From Streptomyces nigra (GTDB taxonomy: Bacteria; Actinomycetota; Actinomycetes; Streptomycetales; Streptomycetaceae): DNA of 64,000 bases. Of this stretch, positions 1 to 9,220 are shown in pieces (position 1 is the first letter of the stretch; the number at the start of each line of letters is the position of its first letter). Position numbers and translations under genes: made by a program. Where the stretch lies: assembly GCF_003074055.1 (NCBI RefSeq), contig NZ_CP029043.1, positions 2,534,501 to 2,598,500 on the forward strand, in the 5' to 3' direction. A model generated the notes under the pieces. It did no database searches. It worked only from the letters and a program-made list of their open reading frames with translations, and was not told the DNA's origin.

Positions 1-17
1 CCGCCGCCCCGCCGCCG

Positions 18-1349
18 GTGCCGCGGCCCCGCCGCACCGCGTTCGCGGAGGGCTTCGACCAGCTCAGGGCGACCGCCACGACCGAGCCGGGCCGGCTGCG
101 GATCCTCGGTGCCGTCCTCGCGCTGCTCGTCGTCGCGTTCGGCTCGGTCGCCGCCTGGCAGATGACGGAGCGTACGGCCGCCGCCGACGACGTCCTGCAC
201 CGCAGCCAGCCGCTCAGCTCCGACGCGGCCGACATCTACCGCTCCCTGGCCGACGCCAACACGGCGGCGGCCAGCGGCTATCTCGCGGGCCTGCACGAGA
301 AGCCGGCGATGCGCGCGGGCTACGAGAAGGACATCCGCACGGCCGCCGCCAAGCTCGTCACCGCCGCCGCCAACTCCGAGCCGGGCTCCCCCTCCGCCCG
401 GACGATCGCCTCGCTGAGCCGGCTGCTGCCCGAGTACAAGGGCCTGGTCGAGACCGCGCGGGCCAACAACCGGCAGGGCTACCCGGTCGGCGGCGCCTAT
501 CTGCGGGCCGCCAACGAGATGATGCAGCAGCGGATGCTGCCGGCCGCCGAGAAGCTGTACCGCACGGAGAACCGCCGTCTGGGCGCCGACTACGCCGACG
601 CCCGGTCCTTCCCGTGGGCCTCGCTCGGCCTCGGCGTCCTCGCGCTGGCCGCCCTGCTGTGGGCCCAGCACCGCACCTACCGGCGCACCAACCGCGTCCT
701 CAACCACGGCCTCGTCACCGCCACGGCCGCCGCCACGATCGCCCTGCTGTGGCTCACGGTCAGCCACACCGTGGCCCGCGCAGGCCTGGACGACTCCCAT
801 GAGCACGGCGTGCGCTCCCTGACGGTGCTCCACGAGGCCCGGATCGCCTCCCTGACCGCCCGCAGCGACGAGAACCTCACCCTGGTCCGCCGCGGCGCCG
901 ACACCCGCGCCCTGGACGACGGCACCGTCGTCGACACCTACGAGTGGGGCTACGACCGGCAGATCGACGCCCTGCGCACGGCGCTCGCGCGGGCCGCCGA
1001 CCTCGCCGACGACAAGGCGGGTGCCGAGCCCGTACGGGACGCGAACGGCTTCATGAAGGTCTGGAAGCAGCGCCACGACCTCGCCCGCGCCGACAACGAC
1101 TCCGGGAACTACCAGGCGGCCCGCGACCGGGTCATCGGCACCGCGAAGGACCCGACGAGCGTCTGCTTCGACAACGTCGACAAGGCGCTGGCGGCCGCGC
1201 TCACCCATGAGCAGGGCGAGTTCCGGCGGGCCGCGGGCGGCGGCCTCGACGCGCTGACCGGCGTCCCCGCGGGCGCCGCCGTCCTCGCGGTGCTGGGCGC
1301 GGCGGGCGCGGTCCTCGGCATCGGCCGCAGGCTGTCGGAGTACCGGTGA
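18..1349 (+). CDS. glnX: GlnX-like multi-pass membrane protein, possibly cut at the window edge
   Basis: Membrane protein that probably relays the state of the periplasmic binding protein encoded next door to the kinase PknG, as GlnX does in mycobacteria and corynebacteria. Hydrophobic segments lie near residues 28-46, 201-217, 231-249 and 415-436. Two mainly helical extracytoplasmic stretches sit between them, so the layout is sensor-like with no enzyme motif. The GTG at position 18 is the first in-frame start visible, but the frame stays open to the window edge and the true start may lie outside. The identification rests mainly on synteny with glnH and pknG plus topology, since GlnX proteins diverge strongly in sequence. 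Confidence 0.75.
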   Translation: MPRPRRTAFAEGFDQLRATATTEPGRLRILGAVLALLVVAFGSVAAWQMTERTAAADDVLHRSQPLSSDAADIYRSLADANTAAASGYLAGLHEKPAMRAGYEKDIRTAAAKLVTAAANSEPGSPSARTIASLSRLLPEYKGLVETARANNRQGYPVGGAYLRAANEMMQQRMLPAAEKLYRTENRRLGADYADARSFPWASLGLGVLALAALLWAQHRTYRRTNRVLNHGLVTATAAATIALLWLTVSHTVARAGLDDSHEHGVRSLTVLHEARIASLTARSDENLTLVRRGADTRALDDGTVVDTYEWGYDRQIDALRTALARAADLADDKAGAEPVRDANGFMKVWKQRHDLARADNDSGNYQAARDRVIGTAKDPTSVCFDNVDKALAAALTHEQGEFRRAAGGGLDALTGVPAGAAVLAVLGAAGAVLGIGRRLSEYR

Positions 1350-1363
1350 GAGGGGGCAGGACG

Positions 1364-2437
1364 ATGAACGCACACGCCGGGGCGCCCCGCGTCCGGGACG
1401 GCGGCTCCGCCCACTGGTGGCGGCGTCTGCGGGCGGGCCTGCGCGGCTGGGGCGGCGTCGGCGCGATGGCGCTGGTCTGCGCCCTGGCGGTCAGCGCCGC
1501 GCTGCTCCTCCCCCTGTCCCAGCCCGCCGGCGACGGCACCCCGGCCGGGCACGGCGTGACCCGTGCCGTGCAGGCCAGGGCCGACGACTGTAAGGACCCG
1601 CAGGACCGCAGCCTGCCGCCGTCCGGCGGCGACGGGAGGACGCCGACGATCGACGCCGTCAAGGCCCGCGAGGACCGGCGTCTGGTCGTCGGCGTCGACA
1701 CCAACAGCTATCGCTGGGGCTACCTCGACCCGAACAACCCCTCGGGCGATCTGGAGGGGTTCGACATCGACCTGGTCCACCGGATAGCCGAGGACCTGCT
1801 GGGCGACCGCGACGCCGTGCGGTTCAAGGCCATCCCGACCAGCCGCCGTATCGAGGCGATCCAGAAGGGCGAGGTCGACATGGTGGTGCGCACCATGACG
1901 ATCACCTGTGACCGGCTGGAGCAAGTCGCGTTCTCCGCGCCCTACTTCGTCACCGGCCAGCAGGTCCTCGCACCCAAGACGTCGCAGGTCACCGGGTTCG
2001 ACAAGTCCCTCGCGGACCGCAAGGTGTGCTCGGCTCGGGGATCCACCGCGTACGACAACCTCGAAGCGGGCAGGAAGGAAGGCGTCCTGCCCGACTCCAC
2101 CGACATCCGCACCACCGTCCCCAACCAGCTGGACTGCCTGGTCAAGCTGCAACTGGGGGAGGTCGACGCGGTCGTCACGGACGGCGCGCTCGCGGCGAGC
2201 CAGGCGGCGCAGGACCCGGCGATCGAGCTCAAGGGCGGGCTGTTCACGGACGAGTACTACGGAGTGGCGATGAAAAGGGGATCCGACGATCTGGTCCGCC
2301 GGGTCAACCGGATCCTGGAGGACTACGTCGAGGACGGTGGCTGGGCGGAGTCGTACGAGAAGTGGCTGCACCCCACCATGGACACGGACGGCAGGAAGTC
2401 GGCGTCGGCGACCCCGCCCGAGGCCGACTACGCGTGA
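1364..2437 (+). CDS. glnH: GlnH-like amino-acid binding protein (SBP family 3), membrane anchored
   Basis: Extracytoplasmic solute-binding protein of the glutamate/glutamine/aspartate type. The bacterial SBP family 3 fold starts near residue 95 (LVVGVDTNSYRWGY) and continues through FDIDLVHRIAEDL, a TSRRIEAIQKGEVDMV block and DEYYGVAMKRG near the C-terminus. The N-terminus has one membrane segment (about residues 30-50) and no lipobox cysteine, so it appears signal-anchored, whereas mycobacterial GlnH is a lipoprotein. ATG at 1364 is preferred over a GTG at 1346 that overlaps the upstream stop, because AGGGGG lies 7 bases before it. No ABC permease or ATPase is nearby, which fits a sensory rather than transport role. 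Confidence 0.82.
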   Translation: MNAHAGAPRVRDGGSAHWWRRLRAGLRGWGGVGAMALVCALAVSAALLLPLSQPAGDGTPAGHGVTRAVQARADDCKDPQDRSLPPSGGDGRTPTIDAVKAREDRRLVVGVDTNSYRWGYLDPNNPSGDLEGFDIDLVHRIAEDLLGDRDAVRFKAIPTSRRIEAIQKGEVDMVVRTMTITCDRLEQVAFSAPYFVTGQQVLAPKTSQVTGFDKSLADRKVCSARGSTAYDNLEAGRKEGVLPDSTDIRTTVPNQLDCLVKLQLGEVDAVVTDGALAASQAAQDPAIELKGGLFTDEYYGVAMKRGSDDLVRRVNRILEDYVEDGGWAESYEKWLHPTMDTDGRKSASATPPEADYA

Positions 2438-2513
2438 GCGGACCGCGACCGCGGGACGGCACGCACGGCACGCACGACCCACTGACGGAACTCAACGCAG
2501 CGAGAGGTGATCG

Positions 2514-3824
2514 ATGGGCGTCACGGACCCCGCCGGGCCGGTGATGGACCGGGACGAGGTGGACCGTGCGCTGGCGCGGCTCGGCCAGGAGCACGAGGCG
2601 ATCGAGACCTCGCTGCTCGCCCTCCAGGACCACGCGGGCCGCAGACTCCTCGAAGGGGCCGAGCTGACCGGCGTGACCAAGGAGCGCTGGACGTCCGTGG
2701 AGGCGTCGATCACGCTGCTGTGGGCGTACTTCGACGCCTACACCGGCGCGTTGCGCTCGGCCCGGGAGATCCGGTCCCGGCGCCGCTGGTCCAGCCGCGA
2801 GGACCTGGTGGAGCTGACCGAGCTGCTGCGCGGCGAGTGTGTGACGGTGCCCGACTCGCCGTCCCTGCCGGGCGGTCCGGGCCGGCTGAGCGAGCGGTAC
2901 TCGCTGGCCGCGCTGGTGGACCGGATGAACGAGCTGTACGCGACTTCGCTGGACATGGTCGTGGCCGCCGACGCGGTCTGGTCCGCGCTGCCCGCCCGGA
3001 TCGATCTACTCGCCGCCGAGCTCCAGCGCACCCGCCGGCTCGCGCACTCCGTCGGGGTGCGCCCCGGCGAGCATCCGGCCGGGGACGACCTCGAGCGGAT
3101 CACCCGCACCCTGACCCGGCTGCGCGCCGAGGTGGTGTCGGACCCGCTGGCGCACTGGGTGCCGGCCAAGGGCAGTTCGGCGCCGGGCGGCGGCCGCCCG
3201 GACACCACGGTGTACGACCGTGAGGCGCGCGCCCTGGAGGATGTGCGCCGGGAGATCGACGCGGTCCTGACGGTCCGCCAGGACGCCGAGAAGCGCCTGG
3301 TGCGGCTGCGGGACGTGCTGTCCCGCGCGGACCGCACGCTCGCCGAGGCCCGCACCGCGCGCGGCGAGGTGCTGGCGAAGATCGCCGCCACCGAGGTCCC
3401 GGTGGTCAGCGGTCCTCCGACGGTGCTCCAGGAGCAGCTGGCGACGGCCGCCGAGTACCGCCGTCATGCCCAGTGGCACCGCCTGTCGCCGCTGCTGGAG
3501 TCCCTGGAGCAGAAGGCCGAGGACGAACTGCTGCGGGCCCGCGAGTCGTTGACGGCGGTCACCGCGCCCCTGGCGGTCCGCGCCGAGCTGCGCGGCCGGC
3601 TCGACGCGTACAAGGCGAAGGTGGCCCGGCACGGCCTCGCGGAGGACCCGCTGCTCATCGAGCGCTACGACGCGGCGCGCCGCATGCTGTGGAGCGCGCC
3701 CTGCGATCTGCGCGTCGCGGAGCAGGCGGTCCTGCGCTATCAGCAGGCGGCGGCCGAGCTGCTCGGAGGGGGCCGTATCCCGGGTCCGCGCACCCCGGAG
3801 GACGGTGCGGGAGGCGGGACATGA
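2514..3824 (+). CDS. Coiled-coil protein of the PknG cluster, function unknown
   Basis: Protein of 436 residues, rich in Glu, Arg, Ala and Leu, with long heptad-like helical stretches (about residues 15-60, 150-210, 235-300 and 310-400). It has no membrane segment, signal peptide or catalytic motif that I recognise. ATG 2514 is preceded by GAGAGG. It sits between glnH and pknG in the same direction, and the gap to pknG is only 16 bases, so it is probably co-transcribed and may be a scaffold or adaptor. That role is inference from position; mycobacterial glnX-glnH-pknG loci lack an equivalent gene. Confidence 0.75.
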   Translation: MGVTDPAGPVMDRDEVDRALARLGQEHEAIETSLLALQDHAGRRLLEGAELTGVTKERWTSVEASITLLWAYFDAYTGALRSAREIRSRRRWSSREDLVELTELLRGECVTVPDSPSLPGGPGRLSERYSLAALVDRMNELYATSLDMVVAADAVWSALPARIDLLAAELQRTRRLAHSVGVRPGEHPAGDDLERITRTLTRLRAEVVSDPLAHWVPAKGSSAPGGGRPDTTVYDREARALEDVRREIDAVLTVRQDAEKRLVRLRDVLSRADRTLAEARTARGEVLAKIAATEVPVVSGPPTVLQEQLATAAEYRRHAQWHRLSPLLESLEQKAEDELLRARESLTAVTAPLAVRAELRGRLDAYKAKVARHGLAEDPLLIERYDAARRMLWSAPCDLRVAEQAVLRYQQAAAELLGGGRIPGPRTPEDGAGGGT

Positions 3825-3840
3825 GGGGCAGGGGGGAGAC

Positions 3841-6330
3841 ATGAGCCAGGCGGGGCAGACCTGTCAGCGCCCGGACTGCACCGGGTCGTACGAGGACATG
3901 GGCGGCGGTGAGCTGTACTGCGACACCTGCGGCCTGGCCCCGGTCGTCTCGGCGACCGGCACGATCGGCTCGCCGCCCACCGGGGTCGCGGCGGGTGCCA
4001 AGGGCACCTCGGGCAGCGGCGGTTCGCGTCCCACGGGCCGGGGCAGCTCGCGTACGTCGTCGCAGTCCTCGAGGTCCCGGCGGTCGGTGTCGGGGCGGTT
4101 GTCGCGCTCGGTGGCGGGGCGGTCCACGGGCCGTTCGGTGTCGGTGCGCAGCTCCGGTTCGACGTCCGGTTCCAGCGGCCGGGGCCGGCTCGGCGCCGGG
4201 CTGGTGCAGGTGCCGGACGTGCCGCGTCCGGACCCGCGCGCGATGGTGCTGGAGAAGGCGGAGGTGCCGGAGCGCAAGCGGTTCTGCTCCCGCTCCGACT
4301 GCGGCGCGCCCGTCGGCCGGGCCCGCGGCGACCGGCCGGGCCGCACCGAGGGGTTCTGCACGAAGTGCGGGCACCCGTACTCGTTCGTGCCCAAGCTGCG
4401 CGCCGGGGACATCGTGCACGGCCAGTACGAGGTCGCGGGCTGTCTGGCGCACGGCGGGCTGGGCTGGATCTATCTGGCCGTGGACCGGGCGGTCTCCGAC
4501 CGCTGGGTGGTGCTGAAGGGCCTGCTCGACACCGGTGACCAGGACGCGATGGCGGCGGCGATATCCGAGCGGCGCTTCCTCGCGGAGATCGAGCACGCCA
4601 ACATCGTGCGGATCTACAACTTCGTCGAGCACCTCGACCAGCGCACCGGCTCCCTCGACGGCTACATCGTGATGGAGTACGTCGGCGGCAAGTCGCTGAA
4701 GGAGATAGCCAACGCCCGCCGTACGGAGGCGGGCCGCCGCGACCCGCTGCCGGTGGAGCAGGCGTGCGCGTACGGCATCGAGGCGCTGGAGGCCCTCGGC
4801 CATCTGCACAGCCGCAATCTGCTGTACTGCGACTTCAAGGTCGACAACGCCATCCAGACCGAGGACCAGCTCAAGCTGATCGACATGGGCGCGGTCCGCC
4901 GGATGGACGACGACGAGTCGGCCGTCTACGGCACGGTCGGCTACCAGGCCCCGGAGGTCGCCGAGGTCGGTCCGTCGGTCGCCTCCGACCTGTACACGGT
5001 CGCCCGTACGCTCGCCGTGCTGACCTTCGACTTCCAGGGCTACACGAACGTCTACGCCGACTCGCTGCCCGACCCCGACCACATCGAGGTCTTCCGCCGG
5101 TACGAGTCCTTCTACCGGCTCCTGGTCCGCGCCACCGACCCCGACCCGGCCCGCCGGTTCGCCTCCGCGCAGGAGATGACCGAGCAGCTGACGGGGGTGC
5201 TGCGCGAGGTCGTCTCGCTCCAGACGGGCCGGGCGAGGCCCGCGCTGTCCACGCTGTTCGGGCCGGAGGTGCGGGTCACCGACACGGTCCTGTTCCCGGA
5301 GCCGGCCGGGGAGGTCTCCCGGCTGGGGGCGCGCCCGGTGCCCGCCCGCCGGACGCCGGCCGTGCCCGCGCCGGCCGGCGGACGGATCGTCAAGGAGGCC
5401 GACGCCCCCGCCGCCGCGCTGGCGCTGCCGGTCCCCCGGGTCGACCCCGCGGACCCGAACGCCGGTTTCCTCGCGGGTCTGTCGACCACCGGCCCGGCCG
5501 AGCTGCTCGGCGCGCTCGCCGCGGTGCCGGCGCCGTCCACGGAGTCCCGGCTGCGGCAGGTCCGCGCCCGGCTGGAGAGCGGGGACACGGGCACCGCGCA
5601 CGAGGCCCTGCTGAAGCTGGAGGACGAACGCCCCGACGACTGGCGGGTCGTCTGGTATCGGGGGGTTGCCGCGCTCGTCACCAGGGACCACGAGGGCGCC
5701 GCGCTCGCCTTCGACGCGGTCTACGACGCCTTCCCCGGGGAACTCGCCCCGAAGCTGGCCCTGGGCCTGTGCGCGGAGGTGCTGGGCCAGTTGGACAACG
5801 CCGCCGAGTACTACCACCTCGTGTGGACCACCGACCCCAGCCATGTCAGCGCCGCGTTCGGCCTGGCCCGCGTCCAGCTCGCCACGGGCGACCGCCGGGA
5901 GGCCGTGGCGACCCTGGAGTCCGTCCCGGAGAGCTCGATCCACTACACGGCGGCCCGTGTCGCGGCGGTCCGGGCCCGGCTGCGTCAACGCACGGCGGCC
6001 GCCGGGGACGTACCGTTCCTGGACGACCTGACCGCCGCGGCGGGCCAGGTGGAGGCGCTGGACGCGTACGGCCTGGACCCGGCGCGCCGGGAGGAGTTGT
6101 CGGCGGAAGTGCTCGGTGCGGCGCTGGACTGGATACTCTCCGGTGGCCAGGGTTCCGCCCCGTCCGCCCCCCAAGGACGGACGCTGCTCGGCAGTGGCCT
6201 GGACGAGCGGGGACTGCGGTTCGGCCTGGAGCGCTCGTACCGCATGCTGGCCCGGCTGGCCCGGGGCGGCGAGGAGAGGATCGACCTGGTGGAACGTGCC
6301 AACCGTTACCGCCCCCGGACGTGGGTGTAG
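3841..6330 (+). CDS. pknG: Serine/threonine protein kinase PknG
   Basis: Soluble Ser/Thr kinase of the PknG family, which in mycobacteria links amino-acid sensing to control of central nitrogen and carbon metabolism through FHA proteins. Order of parts: N-terminal Cys pairs (CQRPDC and YCDTCG), a Ser/Arg/Gly-rich linker, a rubredoxin-like pair set (FCSRSDCG and FCTKCG near residues 150-185), the kinase domain (about 200-460) and a C-terminal TPR-like helical region (about 570-820). The kinase has PknG hallmarks: VVLKG with the lysine, YCDFKVDN in place of HRD, and LIDMG in place of DFG. The extra N-terminal zinc-ribbon-like segment and basic linker look longer than in mycobacterial PknG. ATG 3841 follows GGGGGGAG. 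The phosphatase gene follows 3 bases after the stop. Confidence 0.93.
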   Translation: MSQAGQTCQRPDCTGSYEDMGGGELYCDTCGLAPVVSATGTIGSPPTGVAAGAKGTSGSGGSRPTGRGSSRTSSQSSRSRRSVSGRLSRSVAGRSTGRSVSVRSSGSTSGSSGRGRLGAGLVQVPDVPRPDPRAMVLEKAEVPERKRFCSRSDCGAPVGRARGDRPGRTEGFCTKCGHPYSFVPKLRAGDIVHGQYEVAGCLAHGGLGWIYLAVDRAVSDRWVVLKGLLDTGDQDAMAAAISERRFLAEIEHANIVRIYNFVEHLDQRTGSLDGYIVMEYVGGKSLKEIANARRTEAGRRDPLPVEQACAYGIEALEALGHLHSRNLLYCDFKVDNAIQTEDQLKLIDMGAVRRMDDDESAVYGTVGYQAPEVAEVGPSVASDLYTVARTLAVLTFDFQGYTNVYADSLPDPDHIEVFRRYESFYRLLVRATDPDPARRFASAQEMTEQLTGVLREVVSLQTGRARPALSTLFGPEVRVTDTVLFPEPAGEVSRLGARPVPARRTPAVPAPAGGRIVKEADAPAAALALPVPRVDPADPNAGFLAGLSTTGPAELLGALAAVPAPSTESRLRQVRARLESGDTGTAHEALLKLEDERPDDWRVVWYRGVAALVTRDHEGAALAFDAVYDAFPGELAPKLALGLCAEVLGQLDNAAEYYHLVWTTDPSHVSAAFGLARVQLATGDRREAVATLESVPESSIHYTAARVAAVRARLRQRTAAAGDVPFLDDLTAAAGQVEALDAYGLDPARREELSAEVLGAALDWILSGGQGSAPSAPQGRTLLGSGLDERGLRFGLERSYRMLARLARGGEERIDLVERANRYRPRTWV

Positions 6331-6333
6331 TTG

Positions 6334-7689
6334 ATGTCGCAGATGCCCCAGTTGTCCGCCTGCCCGAGCTGCGCCTGGCCGCTCGACTCGGGTGACCGTT
6401 TCTGCGGTGCGTGCGGATACGACCTGTCCGCCGTGCCCGCACGGCCGGACGACCATCCCACCATCACCCTGAACGGCTCGGCCGCCGGCGGTCACGATCT
6501 GCCCCCGGGCACCCCTCCCCCGCCGCCGGTGCCGCCGCCCGGCGTCCCGGCCCCCGCCGCGCCCGCCCCGCCGCCGTTCCCGGCGCAGGCCGGCGAGAGC
6601 GACCCCGCGACCCCGCGCACGCCCACCGTGCCGGACGGCGTCCCCGTACCGACCGAGTCACCCGAGGCGGGCTCCTCCGGAGTGCGCCTGGACCGTCCGG
6701 ACCGGCCCGACGAGTACGCCCTGCAGGCCCCGGACCCCCGGGTGAGCGCCGGGCCGCCGACCCCGCCGGAGGGCACCAAGGTGTGCGTCGCCTGCCGCGC
6801 GGGCCGCGTCGACCGGGACGGTTACTGCGAGAACTGCGGGCACGCCCAGCCCCGCGAACGGGACCACATGGAGCAGGAGGCCGGCCCGATCGCCGCCGTC
6901 AGCGACCGCGGCCTGCGCCACCACCGCAACGAGGACGCGTTCGCCGTCGCCTGCACGACCCTGCCGGACGGGCGCCCGGCGACTCTGGCGATGGTCTGCG
7001 ACGGGGTGTCCTCGGCGACCCGCCCCGACGACGCCTCCCTCGCGGCGGCCCGCGCCTCCGCCGAGTCGCTGCTGGCCGCGCTGCCCCGCGGCACCCATCC
7101 GCAGCAGGCCCTGCACGAGGCGATCGTCGCCGCCTCCAACGCGGTCAACGCGCTCGCCGCCGAACCGGCCACGGCCCGCGAGCAGGCCCCGCACCAGAAC
7201 GCGCCGGCCTGCACGATCGTCGGCTCCGTCGTCACCCCCGACCTGCTGGTCGTCGGCTGGGTCGGGGACAGCCGCGTCTACTGGGTCCCGGCCGACCGCT
7301 CCACCGCCCCGGCCCGGCTCACCGAGGACGACTCCTGGGCCGCGCAGATGGTCGCGGCGGGCCTGATGAACGAGGCCGAGGCGTACGCCGACGAGCGCGC
7401 CCACGCCATCACGGGCTGGCTCGGCGCGGACGCCTACGAACTGGAGCCGCACACCGCGTCCTTCAAGCCGGACCGCCCGGGCGTCGTCGTCGTGTGCACG
7501 GACGGCCTGTGGAACTACGCCGAGGCCGCCGAGCACATGGCGGAGATCGTCCCGGCCGACGCGGCCACGCGCCCCCTGCACGCCGCCCGGGTGCTCGTGG
7601 GCCACGCCCTCGACGGCGGCGGCCACGACAACGTAACAGTGGCCGTCCTGCCGTTCCCGGCACCGCCGACGGGGGCAGGATCGGGCTGA
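6334..7689 (+). CDS. PP2C-family protein phosphatase with N-terminal zinc ribbons
   Basis: Metal-dependent Ser/Thr phosphatase, the likely antagonist of PknG. The PP2C domain fills about residues 190-445 with SDRGLRHHRNEDAF, MVCDGVSS (metal-binding Asp), GWVGDSRVYWV, CTDGLWNY and GGHDNVTV. Before it lie two Cys-pair zinc ribbons (CPSC with CGAC at the start, CVAC with CENCG near residues 150-172) joined by a Pro/Ala-rich linker. A TTG at 6331 directly abuts the pknG stop; ATG 6334 is taken instead. There is no membrane segment. Translational coupling to pknG is likely given the 3-base gap. Confidence 0.92.
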   Translation: MSQMPQLSACPSCAWPLDSGDRFCGACGYDLSAVPARPDDHPTITLNGSAAGGHDLPPGTPPPPPVPPPGVPAPAAPAPPPFPAQAGESDPATPRTPTVPDGVPVPTESPEAGSSGVRLDRPDRPDEYALQAPDPRVSAGPPTPPEGTKVCVACRAGRVDRDGYCENCGHAQPRERDHMEQEAGPIAAVSDRGLRHHRNEDAFAVACTTLPDGRPATLAMVCDGVSSATRPDDASLAAARASAESLLAALPRGTHPQQALHEAIVAASNAVNALAAEPATAREQAPHQNAPACTIVGSVVTPDLLVVGWVGDSRVYWVPADRSTAPARLTEDDSWAAQMVAAGLMNEAEAYADERAHAITGWLGADAYELEPHTASFKPDRPGVVVVCTDGLWNYAEAAEHMAEIVPADAATRPLHAARVLVGHALDGGGHDNVTVAVLPFPAPPTGAGSG

Positions 7690-7712
7690 GGCCTGACGCG
7701 GGGACGGCCTCA

Positions 7713-7736
7713 ACGGACCGGAGGGGACCGGTCCGT
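7713..7736. terminator. Hairpin between phosphatase and vWA genes
   Basis: A perfect 9-bp stem (ACGGACCGG with CCGGTCCGT) and a six-base loop lie 24 bases after the phosphatase stop. There is no T-tract, so it may attenuate or stabilise the transcript rather than end it. Confidence 0.45.
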
Positions 7737-7785
7737 CGACTGCCATGACCCCAGCACGGGGTCCCTCAGGGGGATTTGATCAGAA

Positions 7786-9126
7786 ATGGCCAACTTTTCG
7801 AAACCGAGCGTGCCGCGGTTCTCGGTGGACGTGTACCAGAACGAGTACCTGCCGGAGGGTGGCCGCGAGGTCGACGCGATCGTCACCGTCACCTCCACGG
7901 GTGGCGGCACCCTCGCCGGGGCGGCCACCGCACCCCGCCCGGCGGGACCGGACGCGGGCGCGGCCGTCGCGCTGATGGTCGACTGTTCCGGCTCGATGGA
8001 CTATCCGCCGACCAAGATGCGCAACGCCCGCGACGCCACGGCCGCCGCCGTCGACACCCTGCGCGACGGCGTCCACTTCGCGGTGATCGGCGGCACCCAC
8101 GTGGCCAAGGAGGTCTACCCGGGCGGCGGCCGCCTCGCGGTCGCCGACGCCGGCACCCGCGAGCAGGCCAAACAGGCGCTGCGCAGGCTGAGCGCGGGCG
8201 GCGGCACCGCCATCGGCACCTGGCTGCGCCTCGCCGACCGGCTGCTCTCGTCCGCCGACGTCGCCATCCGGCACGGCATCCTGCTCACCGACGGCCGCAA
8301 CGAGCACGAGTCGGCCGAGGACCTGAAGGCGGCGCTGGACGCCTGTGCCGGGCGGTTCACCTGTGACGCCCGGGGCGTGGGCACCGACTGGGAAGTGAAA
8401 GAAGTCACATCCATCGCCTCCGCCCTCCTCGGCAGCGCCGACATCGTCGCCGACCCGGCCGGTCTGGCCGCCGACTTCACGCGGATGATGGAGACCGCGA
8501 TGGGCAAGGAGGTCGCGGACGTCGCCCTGCGGGTGTGGACACCGGTCGGCACCACGATCAGGTTCGTCAAGCAGGTCGCGCCCACGGTCGAGGAGCTGAC
8601 CGGCCGCCGTACCGAGGCCGGACCGCGCGCCGGCGACTACCCCACGGGCTCCTGGGGCGACGAGTCCCGTGACTACCACGTATGCGTGGAGGTTCCGGCC
8701 GCCGGACTGGGCCAGGAGATGCTCGCCGCCCGGGTCTCCCTGGTCGTGCCCCAACCGGACGGAAGTGCTCAGAACCTGGGCGCACAAGGTCTCGTACGGG
8801 CCGTATGGACCGACGACATGACCGCTTCGACGTCGATCAACCCCCAAGTCGCCCACTACACCGGCCAGGCCGAACTGGCGCAGGCCATCCAAGAAGGGCT
8901 CGATCTCCGCAAAGCGGGCGATATCGATGGAGCAACGGCCAAACTGGGCCGCGCCGTTCAGCTCGCCGGCGCCTCCGGAAACGCGGATACCGCGAAACTC
9001 CTTGCGAAGGTGGTGGACGTGGTCGATGCCGCGACGGGTACTGTGCGACTGAAGGCGAAGGTCGCGGAGGCCGACGAGATGACACTCGAGACACGGTCGA
9101 CAAAGACTGTTCGTGTAAAGAAGTGA
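7786..9126 (+). CDS. von Willebrand factor A domain protein (TerY-like)
   Basis: Cytoplasmic vWA protein of 446 residues. The vWA domain covers about residues 60-230 with a complete-looking MIDAS motif, MVDCSGSM, plus a downstream Thr (GGGTAIGTW) and Asp (LLTDGRN). The C-terminal part is a beta-rich region followed by a helical segment (about 360-445). There is no signal peptide or membrane helix. A vWA protein next to a Ser/Thr kinase and a PP2C phosphatase resembles the TerY-P triad described in comparative-genomic work on tellurite-resistance-linked systems. It would probably serve as a metal-dependent protein-binding scaffold. ATG 7786 is the only sensible start, though its ribosome binding site is weak. 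Confidence 0.88.
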   Translation: MANFSKPSVPRFSVDVYQNEYLPEGGREVDAIVTVTSTGGGTLAGAATAPRPAGPDAGAAVALMVDCSGSMDYPPTKMRNARDATAAAVDTLRDGVHFAVIGGTHVAKEVYPGGGRLAVADAGTREQAKQALRRLSAGGGTAIGTWLRLADRLLSSADVAIRHGILLTDGRNEHESAEDLKAALDACAGRFTCDARGVGTDWEVKEVTSIASALLGSADIVADPAGLAADFTRMMETAMGKEVADVALRVWTPVGTTIRFVKQVAPTVEELTGRRTEAGPRAGDYPTGSWGDESRDYHVCVEVPAAGLGQEMLAARVSLVVPQPDGSAQNLGAQGLVRAVWTDDMTASTSINPQVAHYTGQAELAQAIQEGLDLRKAGDIDGATAKLGRAVQLAGASGNADTAKLLAKVVDVVDAATGTVRLKAKVAEADEMTLETRSTKTVRVKK

Positions 9127-9220
9127 CCAGCAGGACCTTGTAGAAGCATCGAGCCTGGCCCCTCGGGGTGGGAAGAAATCCGGTCGAGAACGACCGGAAA
9201 GGAGAGGGGGAAGCGCCGAC

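Noticed and set aside
3655..6495. Long minus-strand frame opposite pknG
   Set aside because: No domain content and typical antisense composition; PknG motifs on the plus strand are unambiguous.
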